DNA of 64,000 bases from Halicephalobus mephisto (Eukaryota > Nematoda > Chromadorea > Rhabditida > Panagrolaimidae): NCBI GenBank assembly GCA_009193035.1, contig SWDT01000060.1, positions 413,058 through 477,057 on the forward strand, in the 5' to 3' direction. Shown one piece after another: positions 43,414 through 55,700 of this stretch. The notes under the pieces are model-generated. The model was given only the letters and a program-made list of their open reading frames with translations. It ran no database searches and was not told the DNA's origin. A program made the position numbers and the translations under genes. Within the stretch, counting starts at the first letter, position 1. Each line of letters begins with the position of its first letter.

Positions 43414-45685
43414 TTGATGATGAAAAGAGTAGTTGTGTTCTTTTGTCTTTTGGTAGTTGTTGAGGGATTGGCTGTGGCAGCGGATCTTTCGTCGACTAAT
43501 GGAACTGGGACGGAGGGCGAGAAGAAGGGCAAGATTTCTGAAAGTGAGAAGACTTTCTTGACGAAAATTCATGGTGAGTTTTTGGAGGATTGTAAAAATA
43601 GTGGAAAATTAATGAATAATTTTTTGTGGGGTTCTGAAAGTATCAGAGGCGTTATTGGAGATTTGGTTTAGTTTTTGGGGTTTTGCTTATGTTGGGGATT
43701 TGGAAAAGTCGTTTTTTTGAGAATTGATGGGTTTTTGTAGGAGATTCGTTTTTGAAAATGGGGATGGGGATGCGGGTAAAGAGAAGGAGATGGGTTACTG
43801 TAGGTGGGATATGTGGAACAGCTTTAGTGGGATTACTGTAGATTTTGGGAGTTTAGAATATGTAGGATTTGATGTGGTTTTGTGTACTGGAGTATCTATG
43901 GTAGGATTCTAGTGCTTTGGGATGTGAGATTATAGTCTGGGAAAAATTAAAGGTTGTTACGGAATTTATTATGGCGTAGATTTTTAAGACTTAGAACTTT
44001 TAGGATAATTATAAAAAATAGAAAATTGTAAAAAATATGAAATTGTAAAAAATAGAAAATTGTAAAAAAATAAAATGAACATTTTTATGAAATTTGTCTC
44101 GACGCGAATTTTTAGAGTAACTTCGAAATGAATAAGATATTGTAAAAAAAATTAAATTAACATTTTTATGAAATTTGTCTCAACGCGAATTTTTAGAGTA
44201 ATTACGAAATGAATAAGATATTGTAAAAAAAATAAAATTAACATTTTTATGAAATTTGTCTCGACGAAAATTTTTAGAGTAATTTCGAAATAAATAAGAT
44301 ATTGCAAAAAAAATTAACTAAACATTTTTATAAAATTTGTCTCGACGCGAATTTTTAGAGTAATTGCGAAATAACGATAAATCGCGAGTGGAAGACGGAG
44401 CGAGTTGATTTCAAAAAATCTGCCAAATTTACTTTTTTTATTTTTGTTCGTTCTTGTGAAAAAATTTAGAAATTTCAAAAAAATCATTTTATTTTGATAT
44501 TTTACGAAATATTTAATTAATTTTTTCAGGAACTTGTTTTATTTTTGCCTGGTTCTTCTGCATCAGCACCGCCTTCTTCGGAGCCAGATATCTCAGGGAT
44601 TATCTCCAGGACTTTCAGCCTTGGGGAATCAGGGTTTGGTTCCATGTAAGTTTTCAAAATTTCATATTTTAGATTTTTTAAATTTAAAAATTTTAAATTT
44701 CGTTAAACTTTCGATTTTTAATATTTTCGAATTTTTTTAATTTAAAAATTTTAAATTTCGTTAAATTTTCGATTTTTAATATTTTAGATTTTTTAAATTT
44801 CAAAATTTTAAATTTCGTTAAATTTTCAAAATTTCATATTTTAGATTTTTTAAATTTCGTTAAATTTTTGATTTTTAATATTTTCGAATTTTTTAAATTT
44901 ATGAAATTTTGAAAATTTAACGAAATTTAAAATTTTTATTTTAGTTTTTTTAAATTTCAAAATTTTAAATTTCGTTAAATTTTTGATTTTTAATATTTTT
45001 GAATTTTTTTAAATTTCAAATTTTATGAATTTAGTTTTTTTTAAATTTAAGAATTTTAGATTTTTAAGAATTTTTAGAAATTTTTAATTTTAGATTTTCG
45101 GTTTTTTATTAAGTAAATCCTTTCTAGATCCACAGAACGTTGAACATGGTCGCTATCTGTTTGATAACTGGCGGTTTCGTGGCGATAATGATGGCCCATG
45201 AATGGAGGTGGTCGGGTCCAAAAATCGGAGGACACGAGAACACGAGCGCGAAGGCCTTGCACGGTCTTTTCGGACTTGTCAGTGTTATTATAGCCTGGAT
45301 TCAGCCTTTGAATTCTCTGATTCGATGTAATCCAAATCATCCTAAAAGAATTTATTTCAATTGGATTCACAGAATCCTAGGAATCGCTGGATGGATTCTG
45401 GCGGCGACGGCGATTGTGGTGGCTTGTGGAGCTTTTGGAAAAAGATTTTCGAAAAATGAAGTCGCTGTTTCTATTTCTGGGGCTTTTCTGGGATTCTGTG
45501 GAGCTTCTTTCATAGTGGCTGAATTCTACAAAATCAGAAATACAAAAATGAAGGAATTAACTGGGATTCAGAAGTCAAACGAAAAGTGGAATTTTCATTC
45601 CATACTTGTTTCGGTTTACGGCGTCGTGGCTTTGACAGTGTGTATTTTACTTTTCGTTCTTATTGTTGGATCTACTTCACATTAA
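43414..45685 (+). CDS. Small cytochrome b561 membrane protein (FRRS1/b561 type)
   Basis: Exons are 43414-43573, 44530-44645 and 45128-45685, giving 277 residues. A signal peptide (about 1-21) is followed by a short hydrophilic segment, then five or six transmembrane helices of a cytochrome b561 core. Candidate haem-ligand histidines lie in WFHIHRTLN, ALHGLFG and NWIHRILG. The core resembles the C-terminal half of ferric-chelate reductase 1 / DOMON-b561 proteins, which move electrons across membranes using ascorbate. No DOMON or reeler domain is visible in this model; one might lie in an unrecognised exon. The start is 186 bp after NHP2. A TTCACCGTTCAG acceptor-like site at 43344 makes a third operon gene possible, but no Ur-like motif is seen. 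Confidence 0.82.
43574..44529 (+). repeat. b561 intron 1 with 81-bp tandem repeat
   Basis: About 44080-44370 holds four copies of an ~81-bp unit: TTTTATGAAATTTGTCTCGACGCGA then TTTTTAGAGTAATTACGAAA and TAAGATATTGTAAAAAA. The region before it (43670-43980) is G-rich and open in one frame, but shows no coding signature. Confidence 0.75.
44646..45127 (+). other. b561 intron 2
   Basis: Degenerate tandem TTTTAAATTTCGTTAAATTT repeats with one inverted segment near 44905; nothing else is seen. Confidence 0.6.
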
Positions 45686-47400
45686 AAAACTTGTAAAAAG
45701 TCCAAATAATTATTTAAGAAAATAAAAAAATTTAAAAAATAAAAGTTAAAAAATTCAAAAATTTAAAAAATAATATAAATTAAAAATTTAAAAAAAATAA
45801 AATTTAAAAAATAAAAAAATTTAAAAAAATAAAATTTAAAAAATCAAAGTTAAAAAAATAATGCAAATTAAAAATTTAAAAAAAATTGAATTTAAAAAAT
45901 TTAAAAATTTAAAAAAAATAAAATTTAAAAAATAAAACTTAAAAAATCAAAGTTAAAAAAATAATGTAAATTAAAAATTTAAAAAAATATTCAATTAAAA
46001 AATAATGTAAATTTTAAAAATAAAAAAATTTTAAGAAATAAATTTCTAAAGAGGCTTTATTTTATCGATTTCTGTCTTCAATTTTGACTTTTGACAGTTT
46101 GAAATAATTTTCAAATTTTTTAAACATCGGATTTAAGCCGAATTTTTGTTGAACAAATTTTAAAATTTAATTTTTTATTTTTATTTTTAATTTTAAAAAT
46201 TTTAATTTTTAATTTTTATTTTTAAAATTTATAAAGATCTATGACATGCCAAATTTGGATTTTTTAGAAGGATATAAATCAAACCAAAATTTTTTATTAA
46301 ATTAAGAAACTTTAAAATTTATATAAATTTGAAATTTATAAAAATCAACATCGAAATTTTATTTTTTTAATTTTTAATTAAGCTAAAATTTTTCATGTTA
46401 TTCAAAAAATAAAAACTTTTTAAAATCCATATAAAATTTGAAATTTATAAAAATCTATGACATGCCAAATTTGGATTTTTTAGAAAAATATAAATCAAAC
46501 CAAAATTTTTTATTAAATTAAGAAACTTTAAAATTTATATAAAACTGAAAATTTATAAAAATCAACATCGAAATTTTATTTTTTAAATTTTTAATTAAAC
46601 CAAAATTTTTTATCAAATTAAAAAACTTTAAAATTTATATAAATTGGAAATTTATAAAGATCTATGACATGCCAAATTTGGATTTTTTAGAAAAATATAA
46701 ATCAAACCAAAATTTTTTATCAAATTAAAAAACTTTAAAATCCATATAAAATTTCAAATTTTATAAAAATCAAAATTTTAATTTTAATTTTTAATTAAAC
46801 CAAAATTTTTCATGTTATTCAAAAAATAAAAATCTTTAATTTTTCAATGAATAATAGATTATTTAATTTTAATTTGAAATTTTATTTCATTAAAAAGCCG
46901 ATTATTATTTTTATTCACGAAATTATTTCCAGAATTTTATGACTTCAGATTTGTCCAAAAATACGGTAATTTTCCTTCACTTAAACTCGTGATGATCTGT
47001 ATTGTCAATATGTTTCAAAAAATTGATAATTTTCGATTGCCAATTTTTTGATTAACAACATGCAAAATTTTTTCTCGAACATATTTTTAAAAATACTTTT
47101 TTTTATTATTTTTTTTAAAATTTCTATTTTTTTTTCAAACATATTTTAAAAAATACTTTTTTTATTATTTTTTTTTTAATTTTTATTTTTTTTTCAAAAA
47201 TATTTTAAAAAATGCTTTTTTTACATTTTATTTTTTCTCAAATATGTTAAAAAAATACTTTTTTTATTTTTATTTTTTTTCAAATATGTTTAAAAAAATA
47301 GTTTTTTAATTTCCAAAAATCTAAATTTTTAGTTTTATTGTGAAAATTGAAAAAAAATGGATTGAAACAGAAATGGGAGTGTCTTTCAAGAAAAGAAAAA
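45686..47400. repeat. Intergenic AT-rich repeats downstream of the b561 gene
   Basis: About 45700-46040 is an AAAAATTTAAAAAATAAAAT array and presumably contains the b561 poly(A) site. About 46220-46810 carries three ~210-bp units marked by ATCTATGACATGCCAAATTT near 46238, 46453 and 46660. About 47060-47300 repeats TTCAAACATATTTTAAAAAA units. No gene is seen. Confidence 0.7.
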
Positions 47401-47402
47401 AC

Positions 47403-47502
47403 TGATAAGCAAATGCTCATCTAAAATACGTTTTATTCAGCTGTTTTTTGAACGTATAAAAGACCCAAAATTCATTTATTTTTCATTTCCAACTTGTTTC
47501 AG
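47403..47502 (+). promoter_or_regulatory. TGATAA (GATA factor) and TATA motifs plus trans-splice acceptor
   Basis: ACTGATAAG with core TGATAA at 47403-47408 matches the site bound by the intestinal GATA factor ELT-2 in C. elegans. TATAAAAG at 47455-47462 is a good TATA box. AACTTGTTTCAG ends at 47502, one base before the ATG. The compact arrangement suggests a short outron and gut expression; that expression is inference. Confidence 0.6.
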
Positions 47503-47503
47503 A

Positions 47504-50500
47504 ATGATGGCCTGGGTTACTGTAGCCCTTTTATCCCTGGCTGGATTAGGGTCCGTCAGCAGCATCTGGGTAAGTCATCTTTGAAAATTTCTAAATTATT
47601 TTCAAAATAAAATTTCAAAATTCTAAAAAAGATAAAATTTCAAGATTTTTCAAAAAATAAAATTTAAATTTTTTTTCGAAAATAAAATTTCAAAACTCTA
47701 AAAAAGATAAAATTTCATAATCTTTTAAAAAATAAAATTTCAAGATTTTTTTTAATAATTTGAAAATTCAAAAATTTCTTAGAAAATTTAAAAATTTTTG
47801 AAATTTTTTAGTAATTTTGGGATTTTGATGAAATTCTTCAAAATAAATTTGGAAATTTTCGAAAATTTCCATAATTTGTGGAAATTCTGAAAATTTTTGG
47901 GATTTTTTAAAAATTTCGAAATTTATTAGAATTTTTGAAATTTTAAGTTTTGAATTTTTTAAAATTTTGATTTTTGTAATATTATGATTCCAGATCGGAG
48001 AGGAATTCTGGACGACGATCCACAGAGATGGGTCGATTGAACGCGGAAGATCCAAAGACGACTTTATCCACTTCAAGAACGTGAGAGATTACGATCCCCT
48101 CGACGAATATGTCGCTTACTGGTGGGTTTTTGGAAAATCTTAAAAAATATTTAAAAATCTTAGAAAATCTAAAAAATTTTAAAACCTTAGAAAAAAACTA
48201 AAAAATTTAAAAAATCTAAAAAATCTAAAAAATCTAAAAAATCTAAAAAATCTAAAAAATCTAAAAAATCTAAAAAATCTAAAAAATCTAAAAAATCTAA
48301 AAAATTTAAAAAATCTAAAAAATCTAAAAAATCTAAAAATCTTAAAATATTAAAAAAATCTAAAAATCTTAGAAAAAATTTAAAAAATCTAAAAATCTTA
48401 AAAAATATTTAAAAATCTTAGAAAAAATTTAAAAATCTAAATCTTAGAAGATATTTGAAAAATCTAAAACTTTTTAAAATTAAAAAAAGAATCTAAAATC
48501 GATAAATAAAAGCTAGAAAAATATTTCGAAATAAAAAGTATTAAGTTAATAAAAGAATTTAAATTTAAAAAATTTAAAAGAAATTAAAATTTAAAAATTT
48601 AAAAAAATTAAAACTTAAAAAAAGTTATAAAAATTTAAAAATTTAAAAAAATTAAAATTTTAAAAATTAAATTTGAAATTTCTAGGATCGTCAATGACAA
48701 CATAGGTCATTACGAAATCTACGGAGAAGCCTACATCGAAAATGGCCGGGTCTGTGCCAGATTCATCCAGAGAGAAGGCCACAGTGACAGAATCTGCGGA
48801 GGATTCAGAGTCTTGTCCAGAGGAAGACATGATGGAGAAAATCCGTCAGTTTTTTAAACTATCCGAAAAATTTTTTAAATTTATTTTTAATTATTTTTAA
48901 AATTTAAAATTCAATTTTTAATTTTTTTAAATTTTACTTTTTTTATTTTTAAACTTTTATTTTTTTTTTAATTTTTAATTTTTAAATTTTATTTTTTTTT
49001 AAATTTAAAATTTTATTTTTTTTTAATTTAAATTTTTTTTTAAATTTTTAAATTTTACTTTTTCTTAAATTTAAATTTTTTAAATTTTTTTTTAATTTTT
49101 AATTTTTAAATTTTATTTTTTTTTTAAATTTAAAATTTTAATTTTTTTTTATTTTTAAAATTTTAGATTTGAATGGCATGCTACCAGTAGAGTGGACCGT
49201 TCTAGAGCTGTTGAGTACATTGGACACGAAATCGCCAGAATTTACACCAAACAGAAGGTGGCCAGTATTTTCGGAGGAGTCGACCTCGATCACGGCACTG
49301 TCTACGGTATCGACCCCAACGGAACTGTTGTGAGAGTGGGTTTTTTTTATTTTTGAAAAATACATAATTTTTGACGCAGATATTTAAAAAAATTTTCCGT
49401 CGCGAAATTTGCAAATTTCTTTTTAGAAAAAAAATTATTTCTTAACATAAATTTTTTAAAATTTTTTCGTTCTAAGATCTCTGAATTTAAAAAATTATTT
49501 CTTAACACGAATATTTTTTAAATTTTTCTTGTAAGATCTCTGAATTTAGAAAATTATTTTTTTAACATAAATATTTTTAAATTTTTTCGTTGTAAGATCT
49601 CTGAATTTAGAAAATTGTTTCTTAACACGAATATTTAAAAAATTTTTTTTTGTAAGATCTCTAAATTTAGAAAATTATTTCTTAACGCGAATATTTTTTT
49701 TATTTTTCGTTGTAAGGTCTCTGAATTTAAAAAATTGTTTCTTAACACGAATATTTTTAAAATTTTTTTTTGTAAGATCTCTGAATTTAGAAAATTATTT
49801 CTTAACACGAATATTTTTTAAATTTTTCTTGTAAGATCTCTGAATTTAAAAAATTATTTCTCAACACGAATATTTAAAAAAATTTTTCGTTCTAAGATCT
49901 CTGAATTTAAAAAATTGTTTCTTAACGCGAATATTTAAAAAAATTTTTTTTGTAAGATCTTTAAATTTAGAAAAAAAAATAACATGAATTTTTTGAATTT
50001 TTTTGTGAAATGTTTGAAATTCTTTAAATTTTTGATATTTAACATTTTCATTGATTTTTTCATTCAACAATGGAATTTGAAGATTTTTGATCATATTCGA
50101 TAAGAACTCAAAAATGAAAAAAGTAAAATATTCCATTCGTTCGCTGCTAATTTGTTTGATAAGAGGTTTTATTGGTTGTTTTCAGACTGAATTATTTCTT
50201 TAATGGGTAGTGTTGGGTCTGTGGGGGTAGGAGGGGACTGCATTCAGGATAGGATAATAACTTATGTTTTATAAGTAATGGCATATGGAATGGACAAGGA
50301 CTAAATACCGTCTCAGGTGTCCTGGTTAGTTCCGCTGCTTTTACATTCTTGTCAGTAGGTACACGAAGACCATATGACAGTTGTCTCTGGCGATAGAGAT
50401 TCCCTAGCGATAGTTTTCCCTCTGGCGATATATGTTTCTCGGTAATAATTGCTTCTTAACAATGGAGGATTCTCAGCAATAGTTTTCCCTCTGGCGATAG

Positions 50501-52339
50501 ATATTTCTCGGTAATAATTGCTTCTTAACAATGGATCATTATTAATGATAGTTTTTTGTTGGCGATATATGTTTCTCAACAATAGTTTTCCCTCTGGCGA
50601 TATATGTTTCTCGGTAATAATTGCTTCTTAACAATAGTTTTCCCTCTGGCGATATATGTTTCTCGGTAATAATTGCTTCTTAACAATGGAGGATTCTCAG
50701 CAATAGTTTTCCCTCTGGCGATAGATATTTCTCAGTAATAATTGCTTCTTAACAATGGATCATTATTAATGATAGTTTTCCCTCTGGCGATAGATGTTTC
50801 TCAACAATAGTTTTCCCCCTGGCGATAGATATTTTCCAGCAATAGTTTTCCCTTGGTGATGGAGATTCCCCAGCGATAGTTGCTCCCTGGCGATAGATGT
50901 TTCTCAACAATAATTTTCCTTCTGGCGATAGTTGCCCCCTGGCTATAGATATTTCCTCTAGTTCGTACACAAAAAAATATACCTTTTAATCCAGTAACAA
51001 ATATAAATTGTCATTATTTCATTTCAATTTCCGTCACAAATGCCAAATATTCAAAAAAATATGACGATTGTGTTATATTTCATAATTGTTACTAGGTTAA
51101 GAGTTATGTTTTTTTCTGTGTAAAGTTTATCTCATTTCTTTCGCGTTTATATTGATTTTCTTAGTAATTAAATCAACTTAATACCTCAGTTAAGTAAGAA
51201 AAAAATTAATTTAAAAAAAAAGAATTTTGAAACTAGCGAGAATCGAAAAGGAACAAATACCTCTGGGGAATAAATGTCTCAGGGGAACGAATTCCCTCAG
51301 GGAAATAAATGCCTCAGGGGGACAAATGCCTTTAGAGGAATAAATGCCTCAGGGGGACGAATTCCCTCAGGGGGACAAATGCCTTTATAAAAATAAATGC
51401 CTCAGGGAAATAAATATCTCAAAGGAATAAATGCCTTTATAAAAATAAATGTCTCAGGGGAACAAATGCCCTCAGGGGAGCAAGTGTCATGCAGGTGTAT
51501 CCGAGAAAAGAGTAGCGTGACCGTAAGTAACTGGAATGTTTTAAAAATACAGAAATTACCTGATTTTAACTCACAGAACAGCTAGTTGAATCTAAAAATA
51601 CCAAATAAGTAGATGAACAATTTTAGCTTACCAGACATGATGATCCTTTGTTTTATGACGAAAATGTGGAAGTTCTGGCTGTCAGAAGAGGCTACGAACC
51701 CCCACAATCCTACGGTCATTATCCCGAGAATTATCAACCGAGACCTGTGAGAATTCCGGAACCTGTGGATGACACCAGGTACGAAACACAATGGATAGTG
51801 ACTGGCTATGGAAATTTATCGTCATCTTCAATCATTATCCAAAGCACTTCTTATGCAACGTTGGATAGTGACTAGTTTTAGGAAAATTATGTTTTCTTTC
51901 AGTCACTATCCAAGTTTAGTCTTGGCAGATACGGATAGTGACTGGAAGAAAAGACTGTCTATGTGAAATGGACACTATCCAAAGCACTTCTATTACATTA
52001 CTGAATAGTGTTTATTTTGTACAGATACTTTTCCCTTTCAGTCACTATCCGAACTATTTCTTCTTAGAATAGAAGTAATCAATTTAATTCCTTTTTAGTC
52101 TTCCTCGAATCTACCACAGTGACCGTGTAGACCACCAAGAAATTCCGGATGCTGATTCTTGGTACAGCACACATCCCCATCATCGTCCGAGACCCTATGA
52201 GGACGGCCACCGTCATCGTCACATTCACTACGATCCCTATGACAAGAACAGAGATGGTCATCTGGACGAAGACGAACTCCGGGCCCGGGAACAGTACTTG
52301 AGAAGCCTCGAGGAACGGGTTCCCGACGTCGATGAATAA
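47504..52339 (+). CDS. Secreted protein of unknown family with C-terminal EF-hand
   Basis: Exons are 47504-47569, 47994-48121, 48686-48844, 49167-49335, 51627-51778 and 52099-52339, giving 304 residues. The first exon is a signal peptide (MMAWVTVALLSLAGLGSVSS). The middle holds a compact region with two cysteines (RVCARFIQ and DRICGGFRV) and polar, Tyr/Trp-bearing segments. A Pro/Tyr/His-rich linker (HPHHRPRPYEDGHRHRHIHY) follows. The last 35 residues contain one canonical EF-hand loop, DKNRDGHLDEDE, with D1, N3, D5, G6, L8 and E12. I do not recognise the family. A secreted calcium-binding protein, perhaps of nematode-restricted type, is a fair description. No second EF-hand is visible. Splice phases all fit. 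Confidence 0.8.
47570..47993 (+). other. Intron 1 of the EF-hand gene
   Basis: A 424-bp AT-rich intron with AAAATAAAATTTCAAGATTT-type degenerate repeats; nothing else is seen. Confidence 0.55.
48122..48685 (+). repeat. Intron with 9-bp microsatellite (CTAAAAAAT)n
   Basis: From about 48195 to 48340 the unit CTAAAAAAT repeats about 15 times almost perfectly, then decays into TTAAAAATCTTAGAAAA. Confidence 0.85.
48845..49166 (+). other. Intron 3 of the EF-hand gene
   Basis: A 322-bp intron of T-rich low-complexity sequence (TTTTTTTTAAATTTAAAATT type); nothing else is seen. Confidence 0.55.
49336..51626 (+). repeat. 2.3-kb intron of the EF-hand gene with three tandem arrays and a MITE
   Basis: About 49420-49980 holds ~10 copies of a ~60-bp unit (TTTCTTAACACGAATATTTT, TTGTAAGATCTCTGAATTTA). 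About 50380-50960 repeats TTTTCCCTCTGGCGATAGAT with TTCTCAACAATA and TCGGTAATAATTGCTTC. About 51250-51490 repeats AATAAATGCCTCAGGGG and GACGAATTCCCTCAG. A palindromic MITE lies at 50966-51122. The block at 50190-50350 is non-repetitive and unexplained. Confidence 0.8.
50966..51122. mobile_element. Palindromic ~151-bp MITE, copy C
   Basis: The ends are TACACAAAAA and TTTTCTGTGTA, the centre is CGTCACAAATGCCAAATATT, and a GTAACAAAT / ATTGTTACT pair brackets the inner part, as in copies A and D. Confidence 0.72.
51785..52060. repeat. GGATAGTG hairpin cluster 4
   Basis: Seven or eight arms (TGGATAGTGACTGG, GTCACTATCC, GACACTATCC) fill most of the 320-bp intron between the two last exons of the EF-hand gene. 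Confidence 0.85.
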
Positions 52340-52795
52340 TCGAAATAATTAAAAACTGCCTTTTTTAAATTAAATTTTTTTCTTAAATAAGAATGTTAAA
52401 AACTGCCTTTTTAAAGTTAATTTTTTTTAAATAAAGAAATTTAAAAAAATAATAATTTAATTTTTTTAAATAAAAAATTTTTTAAAATATATTTTTTTAA
52501 ATAAAAATTTTTTTTTGAATAAAAAATTTAAAAAAATATATTTTTTAAATAAAAATTTTTTTAAATATATGTTTTTAAATAAAAAATTTTTAAAAATAAA
52601 AATTGCAAATTTAAGCTTAAATTTTTTATTTTAAAAAATTTGGTTCATTTAGAAAAGGAAAGAGAACATGGAGAGCTTCGGCATAAAAGATATCGATTGC
52701 CTCAGGCACTGGGGTAGCTCTGTTGACAAGCTTTATTCCATTCTTGGCTTTAAAGTCTAAAATTCTAATTTTTATTATTTTTATTATTTTTAAAA
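52340..52795 (+). promoter_or_regulatory. Intergenic region and BIG3-like 5' leader with 30-codon uORF
   Basis: AT-rich DNA with AATAAA near 52432 is followed at 52640 by more complex sequence. TTCATTTAG at 52652 could be a trans-splice acceptor. The first ATG after it (52668) opens a 30-codon frame (MESFGIKDID...) ending at 52760, out of frame with the main ATG at 52796. It may be a regulatory uORF, or the leader may start further downstream. Confidence 0.35.
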
Positions 52796-55700
52796 ATGGA
52801 TACGATAATTGGAAAGTTATCTGCTCATCCAGAATCCAAAAATGTGAATAATTTTAACGAATTAGCGATTTTGGCGAAAGGTGAGTAAATTTATGGATTT
52901 TTTATTAAATTTATTTTTTTTTATTAAATTTACTTTTTTTATTTTAAAAAAATTTCGAAATGAAGATTTTTAGTTGTTTTTTCTAAAAATATAAAATCAT
53001 ACTGTTTATGTGACTTTTTCAAATCGAAATCGGTTTTCCAAAGATTGCAAGACATAATCAATACGATTTTTCCGTTCTTAGAAAGTTTAAGATACATTAA
53101 ATATTATTCAAAAAAGTAGACTGAATAAAAATTCTGAAAATTATTAAATTTTACAAAAAATAAACTTGGATAGTGACTGTTTTTCGGAATAAATTTAATT
53201 TTTAGTCACTATCCAATTTCTCCGTTCTTAGAAAGTTTAAGATACATTAAATATTATTCAAAAAAGTATACTGAATAAAAATTCTGAAAATTATTAAATT
53301 TTACAAAAAATAAACTTGAATAGTGACTGTTTTTCGGAATAAATTTAATTTTTAGTCACTATCCAACTTTGGTTTCTTTGTTCGCAAGTGACTAATTTTA
53401 GATAGTGTCTACTTTTCAAAACTAACCACAATTCTTAGTCACTATCCAACTTTGCTCATAAATAACCAATTTTGGATAGTGACTGTTTCTGGAAATTAAT
53501 TTTTATCTTTAGTCACTATCCAAGTTTGGTTTCCTTATTCAGAGAGGATCAATATTGGATAGTGTCTACTTTTCAAAACTAACCACAATTCTTAGTCACT
53601 ATCCTTGTTTGCATAAATTTCTACAAAAGATGGGTTCTGTCACGAAAATTGTTTTCTTTTCAGGACTCGCTTCCAAAACTGATATGTCGTCGGTGGAGAA
53701 ACGAAAACGGCTCTTTGGCCTCTTCGAAACCACCTTGGCCTCCGGGAAATCCAAACTAGCCTACCACGCCATAGAAGGCCTCCAACTTCTGCTTCGTGAT
53801 TCCGCGTTCAACTCAGATTCTGACGCTAAGAAAGATGAAGAAAGAACTGTAGCTCAAACGATTTCACATTTGTCTGCTTTGCCTTCTTGGGATCGTCAGA
53901 TTCAATGTCAAGTAATCACAGTACTTGTTCAGGCGATTTCGTCGACGGAAGTCAAGGTTCATTTAGCCGATGTCTACGCTGCTTTGAAGGTCTGCTCGAG
54001 TACCTATTCTGGAAGCGACGAGGCCAGCGTCAAGTTGGCCGTGAGGGCGGCGCTGACGCAGTTGCTCAACTCCTTCTGTATCAACAGGTACTCCACCACG
54101 GTGAGTTTTAAATTTTATAAAAATAAAAATTAATATATGAAATTCAAAAATTAGACAAATTTAATGATTTTTATGGAATTTATTATTACAAACAAAAATC
54201 AAATTTTCGACGAAATTGTGATTTTTTAATATTTATCAATATTTTCATATATGATTGTTAATCCTCGGGGGTTTAATGCCGTATGCAACTCTAATTCAGG
54301 ATTGATCGGATTTATCCAGACAGAATATAGTCCTAAAACATCGATTACGAAACAACTACCACGTAAAATCAAAATTATCATTTTTATTATTTTTATTATT
54401 TTCGTTTTTGAGAAATTTTGGAAATTCGCACCGGGACCATTTCGTAAAAAAGTTAATTTTGGATTTTTATATGAACGATTACGAAATTACGAAATATTAC
54501 GAAATAAGTATCGCACAAAACCAAAATTATTATTTTTAATTTTTTCGTTTTTGGAAAAATTTAAAAATTCACTTTTTATTTCTACATATAATTGATTACG
54601 AAATAACTACCACATAAAATCAAAATTATCATTTTTATTATTTTAGTTTTTTGAAAATTTTAATCGAAATTATTTTGTTTAAAAAAAGTAGTTTTTTTGA
54701 ATTTTATTATGGAAATTTTTAGATTCCGGATTCTCAGGAGGAGATTCTAGTTCTCATGGACATGACGACTTTGATCAAGGAGCTAATGTTGAAGCTGGAC
54801 AACGGCCAGCAGACCGTCGTGGACGACCTCCAACTCGGTCTGGACGCTTTGGCCAGCGTGGTCAGCGTTCAACCCCCGCATTTTCACAAACATCTGCCTT
54901 TGTTGGCTTTGTTCACGACGGAACTTATTCCGTCTTTACTTTGTTTTCTTCAAATTGCTGGAGAAAAAAGAGAAAAAACAAAGAATTTTCTAGGAATGAC
55001 AAGATCGAATTCGAGCAAATCCACGAAAACCACGATTTTCTCAAACGGAGACCTAGCTAGGAGTTTCTACCAACTCGTGGAGCACCTTCTGAAGCTGATG
55101 GCTCCACTGCAGACAAACAGGTCCCTGACGATAGAGTTGTTCAGAGCAGCAATGGTCGTTCCGCCTCCGGAAAAAAGATACGAACCTCTGAAGCTCCTGA
55201 AACGGGTGAGTTTCAGAATTCCATGCAATTTTTAAACTTTCATATAAAATTTCCATACGAACTTTTTAAACTCCTTAATTTCTATATAAACCTTTTAATT
55301 TTTACTTAAATTTCCAAACTTTTATATGAATTCCTTAATTTTCACTTAAATTTTACAACTTTCATATAATTTTTAAACTTTCATATATAAACTTCTTAAT
55401 TTTCATATAATTTTTAAACTTTCATATATAAACTTCTTAATTTTCATAATTTTTAAACTTTCATATATAAATTTCAATTTTCATATAAATTTTAAACTTT
55501 CATATATAAATTTCAATTTTCATATAAATTTCTTAATTTTCATATAAATTTCTTAATTTTCATATATAAATTTCTTCAGTTTACGACTACTCCAGCGTTA
55601 TTTTCGAGTCTTCTGAATTTAATGATTCTGGACGATTCAATCTGGCCCGTTATTGTGGAATGCATCGAGGAAGCCGCGAAGCAGACTATTTCTACCGATG

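Noticed and set aside
43724..43912. 62-codon frame after the first b561 exon
   Set aside because: Gly/Val-rich with no family match, lies inside an intron and is not needed to join the b561 exons.
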